Assembly (NCBI GenBank): GCA_002104905.1
Contig: MCFE01000227.1
Coordinates: 1-64,000 of the forward strand
Length of the DNA: 64,000 nt
Origin: Basidiobolus meristosporus CBS 931.73
Lineage: Eukaryota > Basidiobolomycota > Basidiobolomycetes > Basidiobolales > Basidiobolaceae
Direction: 5' to 3'
The translations under genes and the position numbers were made by a program. Below the pieces are notes generated by a model. That model was not told the origin of the DNA and did no database searches. It was given only the letters and a program-made list of their open reading frames with translations. Positions 31,452 through 40,929 of the stretch are shown here, one piece after another (the stretch's first letter is position 1; each line of letters starts with the position of its first letter).

Positions 31452-33848
31452 CTAAATGTGATGTGCGAAATTCCGGTGCTTGAATAGCTTAAGTTGGTTT
31501 CCTGCCACAGGTGCTCTTAGCGGTGTTCCATCAAGTTCAGACAGGTAGTAGCTTCCATTTCCAATCACCTTAGAGACAATATATGGGCCAGACCACTTAT
31601 TGTCAAATTTGCGACTCCACTGCTTGTCTAAAGTGGAATCATAGAGCAGTACTGGATCTCCTTGCAGTAATGGCTTTGGTCTAAGGCTATGTGACTTGTC
31701 AAATGGTTCCCTGTTCTGAAGTCTTGTCTCTTTGAGTTTAGCAGCTGCTTGGGTAATATCAAGTTCATGGTGATCAAGCTGTTTGATGCGTGTAGTCAGT
31801 AGTTCTTCTGTACTCATTGTAGTTCTCCACTCTAGCATGTTCCAGGATATTGAGTCAAGCTCTATGGGAAGAACGCAATCATGTCCGTAAAGCAATTTGA
31901 ATGGAGATAGACCTGTGCTGCACTTTGTAGTGATTCTATCTGCCCAGAGTGCTAGATGAAGCTGTGTAGGCCACTGTAGTGTCATGTTGTTGCAGCTCTT
32001 GACCAGGGAGTTAACTAGCGGGCCATGGCCTCTTTCAACCATTCCATTGGCCTGTGGGTGATAAGCGGTAGTGAAAGCAATATGTATCTTGTATTGTGAG
32101 CAGAGTTCCTGGATCAAATTTGAGGTCATTTCTCCTCGGTCAGCAACAAACTGGCTGATGCAGCCAAATCTGCATATTATATCTTCAAGAATAAATCTCC
32201 ATATGGTGTGGCTTTTGTTATTGGGTAGGGCTCGAGCTTCTACCCACCCACTCAGATCATCTCTGGCAACAACAAGGTACTTCTTGGTTCCAGCAGTTGG
32301 CATGTGGACCAGGTCAATGCCAACCTTCTGCCATAGACAAGGTGTGTAGGTTGGATGGAGTGGCTCCTCATATCTCTTGGTTGACCTTCTTTGGCAAATG
32401 TCACAAGATTCAACAAAGTGTTGGACATCATGATACATATGCTCCCAGTAGTATCTACTGGAAACAACATTGTAAGTGGCATCTCTGCCTCTATGACCAC
32501 CGGGTCTTCCTTCATGAAGGCTTGACATAATAGTCAGTTGTTCTTGGAGCTCAACTATAACTCTTCTTGGTGTCTGTCCAGGCTTTACTCGTTTGAAGAG
32601 GAGGCCGTCTTTTATGTAGAAATGATGGGCCTTCTTCCTGAGCTTTCTGAAATCATGTGGGCTCATTTCTGGTGGCTTCTCTAAGGTTCTCAGATAGTCT
32701 TGAATGGTGTTCCACGTAGAGTTGCTGGGCTTCTTCACGTGTAGTTGTCGGATTTCTGCATCAATTATGTCATCAAAGTCAGGGTCCATATCTTCAGACA
32801 ACTGTGGTCCCTTCCTGGAGAGTGCATCAGCCACAACATTTGTCTTGCCAGGGATATGTCTGACCTCAAAGTCAAACATTTTCAGCCATGCCATCCACCA
32901 ATTTGTGGCATCATCAGGTAGATCAGGCTTGTTGATCATTCCTATAAGTGGCTTAGCATCTGTCTCCAGGATGAAATGTGTCATGTAGAGTTGTGACTTC
33001 AGCTTTCTCAGCATCTTCACAACTCCTAGTAGCTCTCTCTTAATCTGTGAGTATCTTTGTTCTCTAGGAGAGAAGAGGCAGCTCTCATATCTGCAGGTAT
33101 AGCGGTTACCATCTTCATCATCTTGGCCAAGTAGTGCTCCAGCTCCTACAGGGCTTGCATCCACCGTCAAGATAGGTGGGCATTCAGTGTTCTGATAGTC
33201 AAGAGGTCTCAGAACTGGTGGAGATACTAAGGCCTCTTTTAGTAATTGCATGGCTTCTTCTTGCTCTTCTCCCCAGTTAAATGGGGCATTCTTTCTCTGT
33301 AGTCGGTAGATTGGTTCTGCTATCTCAGAAAATCTTGGGATCCAGATCCTAAAGAACCCACAAGCTGCCACAAAGCCACGAGCTTGTGTTAGATTTGTGG
33401 GGGTAGGCCAGTTGCATATCTTTTGTGTCTTGGAGTCTCCGGGTGAACGGCCAAATGTGTTGCATTTTTGTCCAACAATGGATATCTCTGATACACCAAA
33501 GCTGCTTTTCTCACCACTGATGGTGAGTCCAGCTTCTTCAATGGCTCCTAATATGACATCATTGTCTGAAATATGGTCATAGACAAACTTTCTTACTCCA
33601 GGCATAACTTCAGTTGTGTCCTGGAGTTTTGGTCCTTTGATGCCTAAGTCATCAACAAAGACAGCAAGTTTCTCAGGTATAAACTGGTAGAGCACATTTA
33701 CCATGCACCTCTGGAACTGAGCCACGGAGTTTGTTGCCCCTTGGCTAAGTCTTGTCATTCTTAACAGTCCAAATGGTGTCTGGAGTGCAAACATATCTCT
33801 TGATGTCTCATCTAGGGGAATCTGGTCGTATCCTGAGTAGAGATCATA
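31452..33848 (-). CDS. gypsy pol: RT (palm), RNase H, integrase
   Basis: Open frame continuing RT from YDLYSGYDQIP onward. It has FGLLRMTRLSQGATNSVAQFQ and the catalytic FVDD (in AVFVDDLG). RNase H follows: TVDASPVGAGALLG, FILETDAKPL and VADALSRK. Integrase has the HHCC finger (GGHRG...CDICQRR) and a D-D-E core in VGIDLVHM, FVADRGE and NGMVERGHG. A GPY-type C-terminal module (WSGPYIV) comes last; no chromodomain is seen. All catalytic acidic residues are present. It overlaps the upstream frame only through the frame break at 33849, so the first ~40 codons of the longest open frame (33850-33974) are not real pol sequence. Confidence 0.9.
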   Translation of the reverse strand, partial: YDLYSGYDQIPLDETSRDMFALQTPFGLLRMTRLSQGATNSVAQFQRCMVNVLYQFIPEKLAVFVDDLGIKGPKLQDTTEVMPGVRKFVYDHISDNDVILGAIEEAGLTISGEKSSFGVSEISIVGQKCNTFGRSPGDSKTQKICNWPTPTNLTQARGFVAACGFFRIWIPRFSEIAEPIYRLQRKNAPFNWGEEQEEAMQLLKEALVSPPVLRPLDYQNTECPPILTVDASPVGAGALLGQDDEDGNRYTCRYESCLFSPREQRYSQIKRELLGVVKMLRKLKSQLYMTHFILETDAKPLIGMINKPDLPDDATNWWMAWLKMFDFEVRHIPGKTNVVADALSRKGPQLSEDMDPDFDDIIDAEIRQLHVKKPSNSTWNTIQDYLRTLEKPPEMSPHDFRKLRKKAHHFYIKDGLLFKRVKPGQTPRRVIVELQEQLTIMSSLHEGRPGGHRGRDATYNVVSSRYYWEHMYHDVQHFVESCDICQRRSTKRYEEPLHPTYTPCLWQKVGIDLVHMPTAGTKKYLVVARDDLSGWVEARALPNNKSHTIWRFILEDIICRFGCISQFVADRGEMTSNLIQELCSQYKIHIAFTTAYHPQANGMVERGHGPLVNSLVKSCNNMTLQWPTQLHLALWADRITTKCSTGLSPFKLLYGHDCVLPIELDSISWNMLEWRTTMSTEELLTTRIKQLDHHELDITQAAAKLKETRLQNREPFDKSHSLRPKPLLQGDPVLLYDSTLDKQWSRKFDNKWSGPYIVSKVIGNGSYYLSELDGTPLRAPVAGNQLKLFKHRNFAHHI

Positions 33849-36306
33849 TGTTGAGTAGATAGGAGTGACCACTAAAGCTTTCTGCAAAGTCATCAATAGA
33901 CGGAGGTATTGCGGCATCTCTGATAGTGACAGCATTTGCAGGTTGCATGTCTTGAATGAATCGGAGCTTCCCATTCTTCTTTTTGGTCACAAACCATCTG
34001 TTAGCATAAGGTCCATGGCAAGGTTCTAGGATACCAGCTTCAATCTTCTTCTTAAGTAGGTCATGCACATCAGCTTGGAGTCCTCTAGGCAGTGGGTAAG
34101 GTTTAAATGACCAGGGTGTGTGGGGCACTGTATGAATTTTGATAGGTTTTTCAACTGATGTCTTTAAGAGTCCCATCTCCTTGTCGTTATATGAGAAAAC
34201 CTTATCATGCCTTTTCAGGGTTTCTTCAAATAGTAAGATCTCCTCCGGTGTTAGGTTTCCATCACCAATGATAAGTTGCTTAAGTCTCTCAGGTGTAAGT
34301 CGTATATCTTCTGGTGTTCCTTCTGGTGGTCTGATGTAATCAGCAGGTCGAGACCCATCAGTTAAAGGTGTAAGTGATGGTCTAATCTTCTGTTCCACTG
34401 TCTTGTATTTTGTGCAAACCATAGCTGACTGCTCCTGTATACCTAATGAGCAGCTCCAACTGTTAGGGTGTATACTGTCAGGCTCCTCATCTTCTTCTAT
34501 AACAAGATGTGTCTTCTGGCAAGCGGTATGTGTCCTCTTATTGTTGGGTGTTACCCCACAGAATGTTGACTGTAGTCCTGGGTTGGATCCTTGTATAGTG
34601 TACCACACTGACCCATCAGAATAGTTGGTAGTTGTAGCCTTAGTACTGGTCTCCCATGGTCTGCCTAACAGAAGGTCAAAGTTTGCCTTCTGGCAGATAA
34701 AGAGGGGAAGCCAGACCTTGATTCCTTGTACCTCAATAGGGAACTTGTGCACTACACCATAGAGTGGGCTAGACCCTGAGTTTGCATCAGTCATGTTCCA
34801 TCCAATATCTCTATCAACAGGCAGTAGCTCCTTGCTTCTAAGTGTCTTCCAGAAGTCTAGCGGCATAACACAAATCTCTGAACCACTGTCAATATGGCAG
34901 TCAACAGGGTCATCATGTATATACCCTTTCACCACAGCAGTTGCAACTGAGTAAAAGGTCTTATATTTGGTAGCGTTGTCATCCTTTTTGTGGTCTTCAT
35001 GGTTTGTCTGGATTATATGGGTGTCCATATGTTCAACAGCTTGTCTTCTTGTTCTAAGCTGCTCATCAAAGGTCTTCCTAACAGACGGTGATACACTCAT
35101 GATTTCTCCAACTGACAAAGTGAGGTTCTGCTTCAGTAGTTTCTCAGTAATCAATTGGGGGCTTGAGTAGCCTGCTATCTTTGAGGTCATCTGAAAGTGA
35201 GGTAATGGGTCTTGGGTAGGCAGTGTTCCAGGCCTCTTGTCAATAATAACCTCAGGCTCTTCAAATCGTGGTCTTCTAAGGATGGGTTTGACAGGTTCTT
35301 CAGGAAGGTGTCTCTTAGTAGCAAAGGTGTCTACTTCGTATTTTCTGTTGTCAGGGCTGTTTGGACTCACTGTATGAGTCTCAATAGGGGCATCAACAGT
35401 AATCTTTCTAGTTGCTGAGTCAGACTTCTGGAAAAGGGCTCTCATTCCGCCTCTTCGGAAATTAGTGGGAATCCTTTTTCCTTCCTTATCAGCAAGCATT
35501 CCATCAGCATCAAACTGTACTGTTCCTTCTCTAAGTAGCTGGCTAAGCTCTGAGCATTCACGTCTGGCATGCTGAGTAGAGTCACACCAAATGCAGTGTC
35601 TAGGCAAAGCTCTTTGGCCCTCAGTAGCTACCTCAGCTGAGCCGTTAACCTTGAGGGCTAGCTTTTGTAGCTGTTCAGCAAGTTGGTCAATTCTGTCGGT
35701 AGTGTAGGTCTGATTGTCAGCAACAGCACTCTTTAGCTCCTTGGTTGGCTGGTCTGGCAGATTAGATGTCAGGAGTCTCATAAAGGTAGAAGTTTGCTTT
35801 GCCTCTAGGAGTACACGTTTCATCTCTGCAAAGCAAGGAATGCCAGACTTGTCATCCTTGGCTGCATGTAGGTCAACTTTCCTTGCCAACTCCTGGGGAA
35901 GCCCTTGTGCAAGGTAAAGTGTCATGGTAAACTCAGTTATTGCCTGGGACTCTAGGAGTGGCTTGGCCATATCTTCATATTGTTGAATGAACTCTTCAAT
36001 TGGTAGCTTGGAGAGTCCCATCCTCCCAAAGTGTCTGAGGTCTTCAATTCCATAGTATATCTGGGGTCTGCCATACTCGGCCTGTAGGTAGGTCTTCATT
36101 AAGGTCCAGTCAGTCAGAATGTCTCCTTGTCTGAGAAGCTTGGTAGTAATATCATCAGTGCAGTAGTAGGGGAAGTCTTCAGCCATTTCTTGTTCAGATA
36201 GGCTGCACATCTTGCAGAGCTTCTCCCATTTGAATATGAAGCTCTCCACATTCTTTCCATCGAACTGTGGGGCTCCATGTGAGAGTGGTAACGGCATAGA
36301 GTTCAT
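33844..36306 (-). CDS. gypsy gag, protease and start of RT (820 aa)
   Basis: Starts at the ATG at 36306 (MNSMPLPLSHGAPQFDG). Gag continues to about residue 230, then a CCHC zinc knuckle CIWCDSTQHARREC. The aspartic protease active site is CHIDSGSEICVMP. RT begins with LEPCHGPYANRWFVTKKKNG and FIQDMQPANAVT. It stops in a TGA at 33844-33846 just after SYLLNI. The next RT motif, YDLYSGYD, is in another frame; skipping one A at 33849 joins them. Family members normally carry gag-pol as one polyprotein or with a shift between gag and pol, not inside the RT fingers, so this is most simply a 1-nt insertion. Confidence 0.9.
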   Translation of the reverse strand: MNSMPLPLSHGAPQFDGKNVESFIFKWEKLCKMCSLSEQEMAEDFPYYCTDDITTKLLRQGDILTDWTLMKTYLQAEYGRPQIYYGIEDLRHFGRMGLSKLPIEEFIQQYEDMAKPLLESQAITEFTMTLYLAQGLPQELARKVDLHAAKDDKSGIPCFAEMKRVLLEAKQTSTFMRLLTSNLPDQPTKELKSAVADNQTYTTDRIDQLAEQLQKLALKVNGSAEVATEGQRALPRHCIWCDSTQHARRECSELSQLLREGTVQFDADGMLADKEGKRIPTNFRRGGMRALFQKSDSATRKITVDAPIETHTVSPNSPDNRKYEVDTFATKRHLPEEPVKPILRRPRFEEPEVIIDKRPGTLPTQDPLPHFQMTSKIAGYSSPQLITEKLLKQNLTLSVGEIMSVSPSVRKTFDEQLRTRRQAVEHMDTHIIQTNHEDHKKDDNATKYKTFYSVATAVVKGYIHDDPVDCHIDSGSEICVMPLDFWKTLRSKELLPVDRDIGWNMTDANSGSSPLYGVVHKFPIEVQGIKVWLPLFICQKANFDLLLGRPWETSTKATTTNYSDGSVWYTIQGSNPGLQSTFCGVTPNNKRTHTACQKTHLVIEEDEEPDSIHPNSWSCSLGIQEQSAMVCTKYKTVEQKIRPSLTPLTDGSRPADYIRPPEGTPEDIRLTPERLKQLIIGDGNLTPEEILLFEETLKRHDKVFSYNDKEMGLLKTSVEKPIKIHTVPHTPWSFKPYPLPRGLQADVHDLLKKKIEAGILEPCHGPYANRWFVTKKKNGKLRFIQDMQPANAVTIRDAAIPPSIDDFAESFSGHSYLLNI

Positions 36307-36425
36307 TTTGGGTACGTAGGTTGGTGTTATAGTCTTGATAATATCGGTAGTCTTGTTTCAATAAATGGGTGACGGCTCAAATCTTCAGGTAAATCTTGTT
36401 GGGTCCTAGGGAGCTTGTATGAACC

Positions 36426-36442
36426 CCCCACGTTGGGTGCCA
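36426..36442 (-). promoter_or_regulatory. gypsy primer-binding site
   Basis: On the minus strand TGGCACCCAACGTGGGG begins 4 nt after the 5' LTR. TGG pairs with the CCA end of a tRNA. I did not assign the tRNA. Confidence 0.7.
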
Positions 36443-36446
36443 AATA

Positions 36447-37524
36447 TGTGGTGGTGTATAAGTCCAAAGGGCAAAATACGGCCAACACTTCTCAAGTGTG
36501 AATGTGTGTGGGGTGTTCACTGGGTGCGATAACCTCTGGCAAAAGCTTGCTAGGAATACTGGGTCTTTTATCTAATCTAATGTGATGGGGGATAAAGCCT
36601 CAAGCTTGTCAAGGGAAAACTATTGAACTACAATCCCCAACTTAGTTGGCGTCTTAACAAAAGTTTATAATGGCTTCGACGTCCTTTGAGATGACAATGT
36701 ACTAAAGCTTCCAAAGTCAAAACAACTGTAAACTCCACCAACAGGGACTTGATAAGAATGCAGCTTTGACCAATAGTTACAAAGACTGAAAAGTATCTTT
36801 GCCTGTACAAGAACAAACTTGGGAAAACAAACAATATAATAAAATATACCTACTCTGAGTATTCCTCACAAGTAGTGCCTCCAAGGTCAGTTGGCTGTCA
36901 GCGCGGTTTCCTGGGAGTATCGTCAGGTCTGAGTCAGAAAATAGTGGTAATAGGTAGCGGTGATCTCACTAATCAATAAGTTGGAATATTGGAAGAGGGA
37001 TGATTTATTTTAAGGGATAGCCTCCCTTATATACTTTTTTGCTGCTCAATTTCTTGCTAGAAAATACTTTCCGGAAGTTTCCAGAAGGTAGTAGACAACC
37101 AATCATGTCTTTGTGTACTAAAAATAGCGCAAATTCTTGGCGGATTGTTCCATGAGACATAGTAGCACCTAGCCAATCAGGTAGTGGTAACATGAAACCT
37201 CTGCGTCATGTGGTTGCCTCTTATGGTAGTGAGATGGGGGATTATGAAACCAAGATGGTCACGTGACATGGGCACTGTTGGGGTACTTGCCTTATAAGGT
37301 AACTATCTTATCTTGGCATCTCGGCAAGGAATAAGAATAGCTTGTGCAATGGGTTAATAGGGACAAATAGTTTGTCAGGTTGCATAGTAATAATCACATA
37401 GACAAAAATAGGAAATATTGCAAATTTGGGATGATAATAATATAGGCGGGGTAATCCTTTTTAGGGAAGTGAATGCATAAGAATGAGCACATCTGCCTGT
37501 GGGTGTCACTGTGACCCCACTACA
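36447..37524 (-). repeat. gypsy 5' LTR
   Basis: Same length and ends as the 3' LTR. It keeps CpG at several sites where the 3' LTR has TpG or CpA (for example GCTTCGACG against GCTTTGACG, GTATCGTC against GTATTGTC). Confidence 0.95.
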
Positions 37525-38330
37525 ACGGCATGAGCTTCTTTACATGGAGTATTGCTAGAATACATCTGGAGTGTGGATAATGTTTTCCTCCTGAGGTGGT
37601 TGAATACTGGCAGGTTTAACAGCTTACAACAGTGGTATTTTCTACTATGAAAGCAGTGGAATTATTAACACATCCTGGTATCAGACCCTGCACTGGGTTG
37701 TATATTGACAGCTCCATGATGGTTTTCCATTTCTACAATGCACATGGTAAGTTGCATCTTGCAGTGATTTTGGCAAGTAGTAGTGGCAGATCCTCAATGC
37801 CCTCATTGCTGATATCAATGAAAACATGCCACTTCTCTAGCTGCAACATTGCATCATTCACCAGTAAGTAGATCAATGGGCTCACTTGGCTCCATAAAGC
37901 ATCCTTGGCATTTTCTTCCACAAATTTTCTCTCACTGCATATTAGGATCTTGCCATACTGAAGCAGGGTACAGCTGTGAGGAGAGATAGACTTACAATCC
38001 ATTATTGTGCCTTATTCATCAGAGCTTCACTCTGCATGCCACATTTACAAAGCCAAGGTGTGCCAAAATATATCACAAACTCACCCAAAATGATTTGTGC
38101 AAGGTGACCAAATTGGCTAGGTGCCAATATAGATGCAACAGGAGCCTGGCAAGACATTGCTGGTACAATAGTGTTTGGTGAATGCAAAAATATGACTTGT
38201 ATGGCAGAAAACTGGCTGTGATTCTTGAAACACTTCCTTTGCCATCTGCATACTTCATGATTGAGAGGCTTGTTACCATAGCCACATGGGTGTTTTTCCA
38301 TTTTCTTATGTTGTTGAGTCAACATTCTCT
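37525..38330 (-). pseudogene. transposase N-terminal half, copy C
   Basis: Minus-strand fragments: the zinc-finger-like start KHPCGYGNKPLNHEVC with later H and C residues (38240-38310), then KDALWSQVSPLIYLLVNDAM and EKWHVFIDISNEGIEDLPLL (37740-37900). The second cysteine of the finger has become glycine (CGYG). Stops interrupt it. Confidence 0.7.
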
Positions 38331-38559
38331 TCTCTGTGGGATAACAAGCTTAGTAAGCAATAACAATACACTTTTGATAACTCTTTTGTCTGTACTCTTA
38401 TGTTTTTAAGTCAATATTGTATGTGAGACATTGCTCCTACTAGAATGTAAGACTCAACAATCACCTACAATAGTAAGCATTATAAATAATGCTGCATAAC
38501 CACATTCACATGTGCATGTAATCCTATATCCCATTTGGTTTTGTTCATTTATACATGTA

Positions 38560-40440
38560 TGCAACCAAAAAATAAAGTAGAGTTATCTGGTTGAGAACCA
38601 AACTACACTGATGAGAGCAGCAGAAGAATGATTGGACAACTGCTTGCTCTGACATACAGGGCAACAAGCCAGGCTACATACAAAAAGGGCATGCTGACAG
38701 TGTGCCCATTGAAGGTAATAATGTTTACTCCTCAAGCTCTTGGTCAAGTATGTAACTGAGAGTATCTGCAAAGCTGCAAGCTGATCTTAATGCTTTGGCA
38801 GATAAGAATGTAGTAAATACAGTGCCTCTGGCAGAAGACCAGTAGATGATTGTCATAACATCAACACCATTAATACTAGCTAATATATTGTCAGTATATA
38901 CCAAAGCATTAATGAGGTTATTTGGTGCATTTGCTAATGATATGGTTAAGATAGCTCAGAGAAACTCAAAAACTGTCTTGAGGCAGAAAAAATAAATGAT
39001 ACATGTCGAGAAAGCAATATCCAGTGTTGAGAGTGCAGTATGAAGGCTGCAATGTACACACTCAAGTAACACAATATCTCAGCCAAGAATTGAACCATAT
39101 ACTCAATGTGATAGCAAAGGAACCCTTTTTAGTCTTTGAAGCACAACAACAGAACAAAAAGATAGAGCCAACAGAAAAAGCTACTGCAGCTTAGGTGGGA
39201 GGTATTATGAAATCAATACCCAGCCTAAAAAGCAAAAGATATTTAAGATCCAGGAGGTCATTGAGTGAAATGACAAACAGTGGTCAAGTATAAAGAGACT
39301 GCCAGAAGACTAGGATAGCATCACTTAAGGTTGGCATAACAAGGGACAATCAGAAACTCAAGGCCAAGCAGAATATACTTGATCTGTTACATCAACATCA
39401 ACCAGGGATTCTAACTGACAAACAGACTTTTGGCCAGCATTGACATGCTAAGAAAGGGTCTCATGAATTGCTGAAACTGTCAAAGATGGAAGAACAAGGT
39501 TGTCAGGGCTAAAAATCTGCATGCTCCTTAAGAATTAACTGCAAGCAGAGCAGAAAGCTCTTAACAAATGGCAAAGATATGGCAGGTAGCCAAAAGAGTG
39601 CTGGTGAGGGACAGGTAGGCAGCAACAGATGTAGCAGTAGAGCATTTATTAAGGAAAAGCACACAGTCATGAGAGCAATGAAGGACTTGACAGTGATAAA
39701 ATCTCCAGCTTTCTCAGGCACCAGTCACAAGAAGAGCCAAAAACTCAGACAAGTGACAAAAGAGCCTCAGGTTTTCAGGAGAGTGCTATTAAGGGACAAG
39801 CAGGTAAAAACAAGTGCACCAATGCAGCTTTTATCAAGGAGAATGTAGTACATAACATGAGCACTCAATCAAAGTAGCAGTTAAAAACTCTGCAGTGGCA
39901 AAGATAAAGGTAAGGAGAAGAAAGTCTACTCTTACCAGTGATAGGGAAGTATAACAAAAAGCTGCAGTTCTCATAAATTAATGCTATCAGCCCAGAAATG
40001 GCTGAATCCCACTAAACTCAAGAATAATTAATAACAAGAAAACAGCTGCTTTCATCAGAGCTGGAAGCACAGCCAGTTCAGCTATACTCAAGTGAGGTAG
40101 ATGAGCATGCAGAGAAGGGCAATTTGTTCTCCAATGCCTCCACATCCTCCATGGTGGACAGGGTGTAAGTCCCACTGGTAGACAATACAAAATTGTTAAA
40201 AACTCAAAGGACTATCTCAATGCCAATATTGCAGTTTTGGAACACTGATAGGCACACCAAGAGGTTACAACATGTGAAGTGTAGTGCCCAAGAAAGCTCA
40301 CTTGAATATTGTAAGAGCTTTTTGCAAAAACTGGCAGATGAATTGCTAGACCTTGCAGTGCTGGCTGAAGACCAGGATATGAAGGAACCAGTTAACGGAC
40401 ATTAGCATAAAGCCATGAAGTTTCAAAACTCACAAAGTCA
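38560..40440 (+). pseudogene. accessory ORF, copy C
   Basis: Plus-strand copy of the accessory gene. The N-terminal part is at 38560-38780 and the linker with VFEAQQQNKKIEPTEK at 39120-39190. Two ~70-aa repeats start near 39580 and 39770 (AGEGQVGSN..., VLLRDKQVKTSAP). The C-terminal block is at 40230-40440 (NTDRHTKRLQHVKCSAQES, then LAVLAEDQDMKEPVN). Stops throughout. Confidence 0.68.
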
Positions 40441-40929
40441 CAAAAATTAGTGTTGCAGATGAAATACTTATGAATTATGGACTTAAATGGAATTGCTTGT
40501 TCAGTATGGGGCTGGGCTCATTGTTAGCTTTGGATTGGGGGACATTTAGAGATTGGTACAGTTGGTATTTGTACAACTGAAGTTGCAATAGAAGTAAACT
40601 GATTTGCATGCATCAAAAGTAAGTGCTTTGGTTGAGCAAAGAAGCAAGGAGTGTGAAAAGAGATAATAGCCAATCAATGTACCCAGTAATAGCAGGTGAT
40701 TGAGTTTGCCAGATGAAAAACTGAGAGAATAGGCAGGGAACCAATTGTAGCCACTTGTAGATTGTTGTGGTGTAAAATTAAGACCAAGTTGTTTGTGAAA
40801 TCTGGGGTACCCTTTTTTGGCAACAGTCTTGGCTCAGTGTCTTGATGGGATCAATACCTTTTAGTCATGGAATTTAAATTTTTTTGTGATGGCCTTTTCA
40901 CAAAAGCATCACATTTATTTTTCATTAGG

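Larger units (their letters stand above)
30335..37524 (-). mobile_element. near-intact Ty3/gypsy retrotransposon (7190 bp)
   Basis: Two 1078-bp LTRs (30335-31412 and 36447-37524) enclose gag-pol on the minus strand with a primer-binding site and polypurine tract in the right places. Counting by eye, the LTRs differ at about 11 positions. The coding region is open except for one frame break in RT at about 33849. This is the youngest large element in the window. Flanking four bases are GCGG (left) and ACGG (right), an imperfect duplication. Confidence 0.95.
37525..40929. mobile_element. Plavaka-type copy C, left end missing
   Basis: Begins inside the transposase directly at the gypsy LTR. Transposase N-terminal half is on the minus strand (37525-38330) and the accessory ORF on the plus strand (38560-40440). 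It ends at a decayed terminal repeat (TTTTTCATTAGG) at 40929. The part of the transposase that should lie left of 37525 is absent; the DNA on the other side of the gypsy belongs to a different copy. Confidence 0.7.

Noticed and set aside
33844-33860. Programmed ribosomal frameshift in the gypsy
   Set aside because: The break lies within the RT fingers/palm region, not at a gag-pol border, and no known slippery heptamer is present. A 1-nt insertion is simpler.
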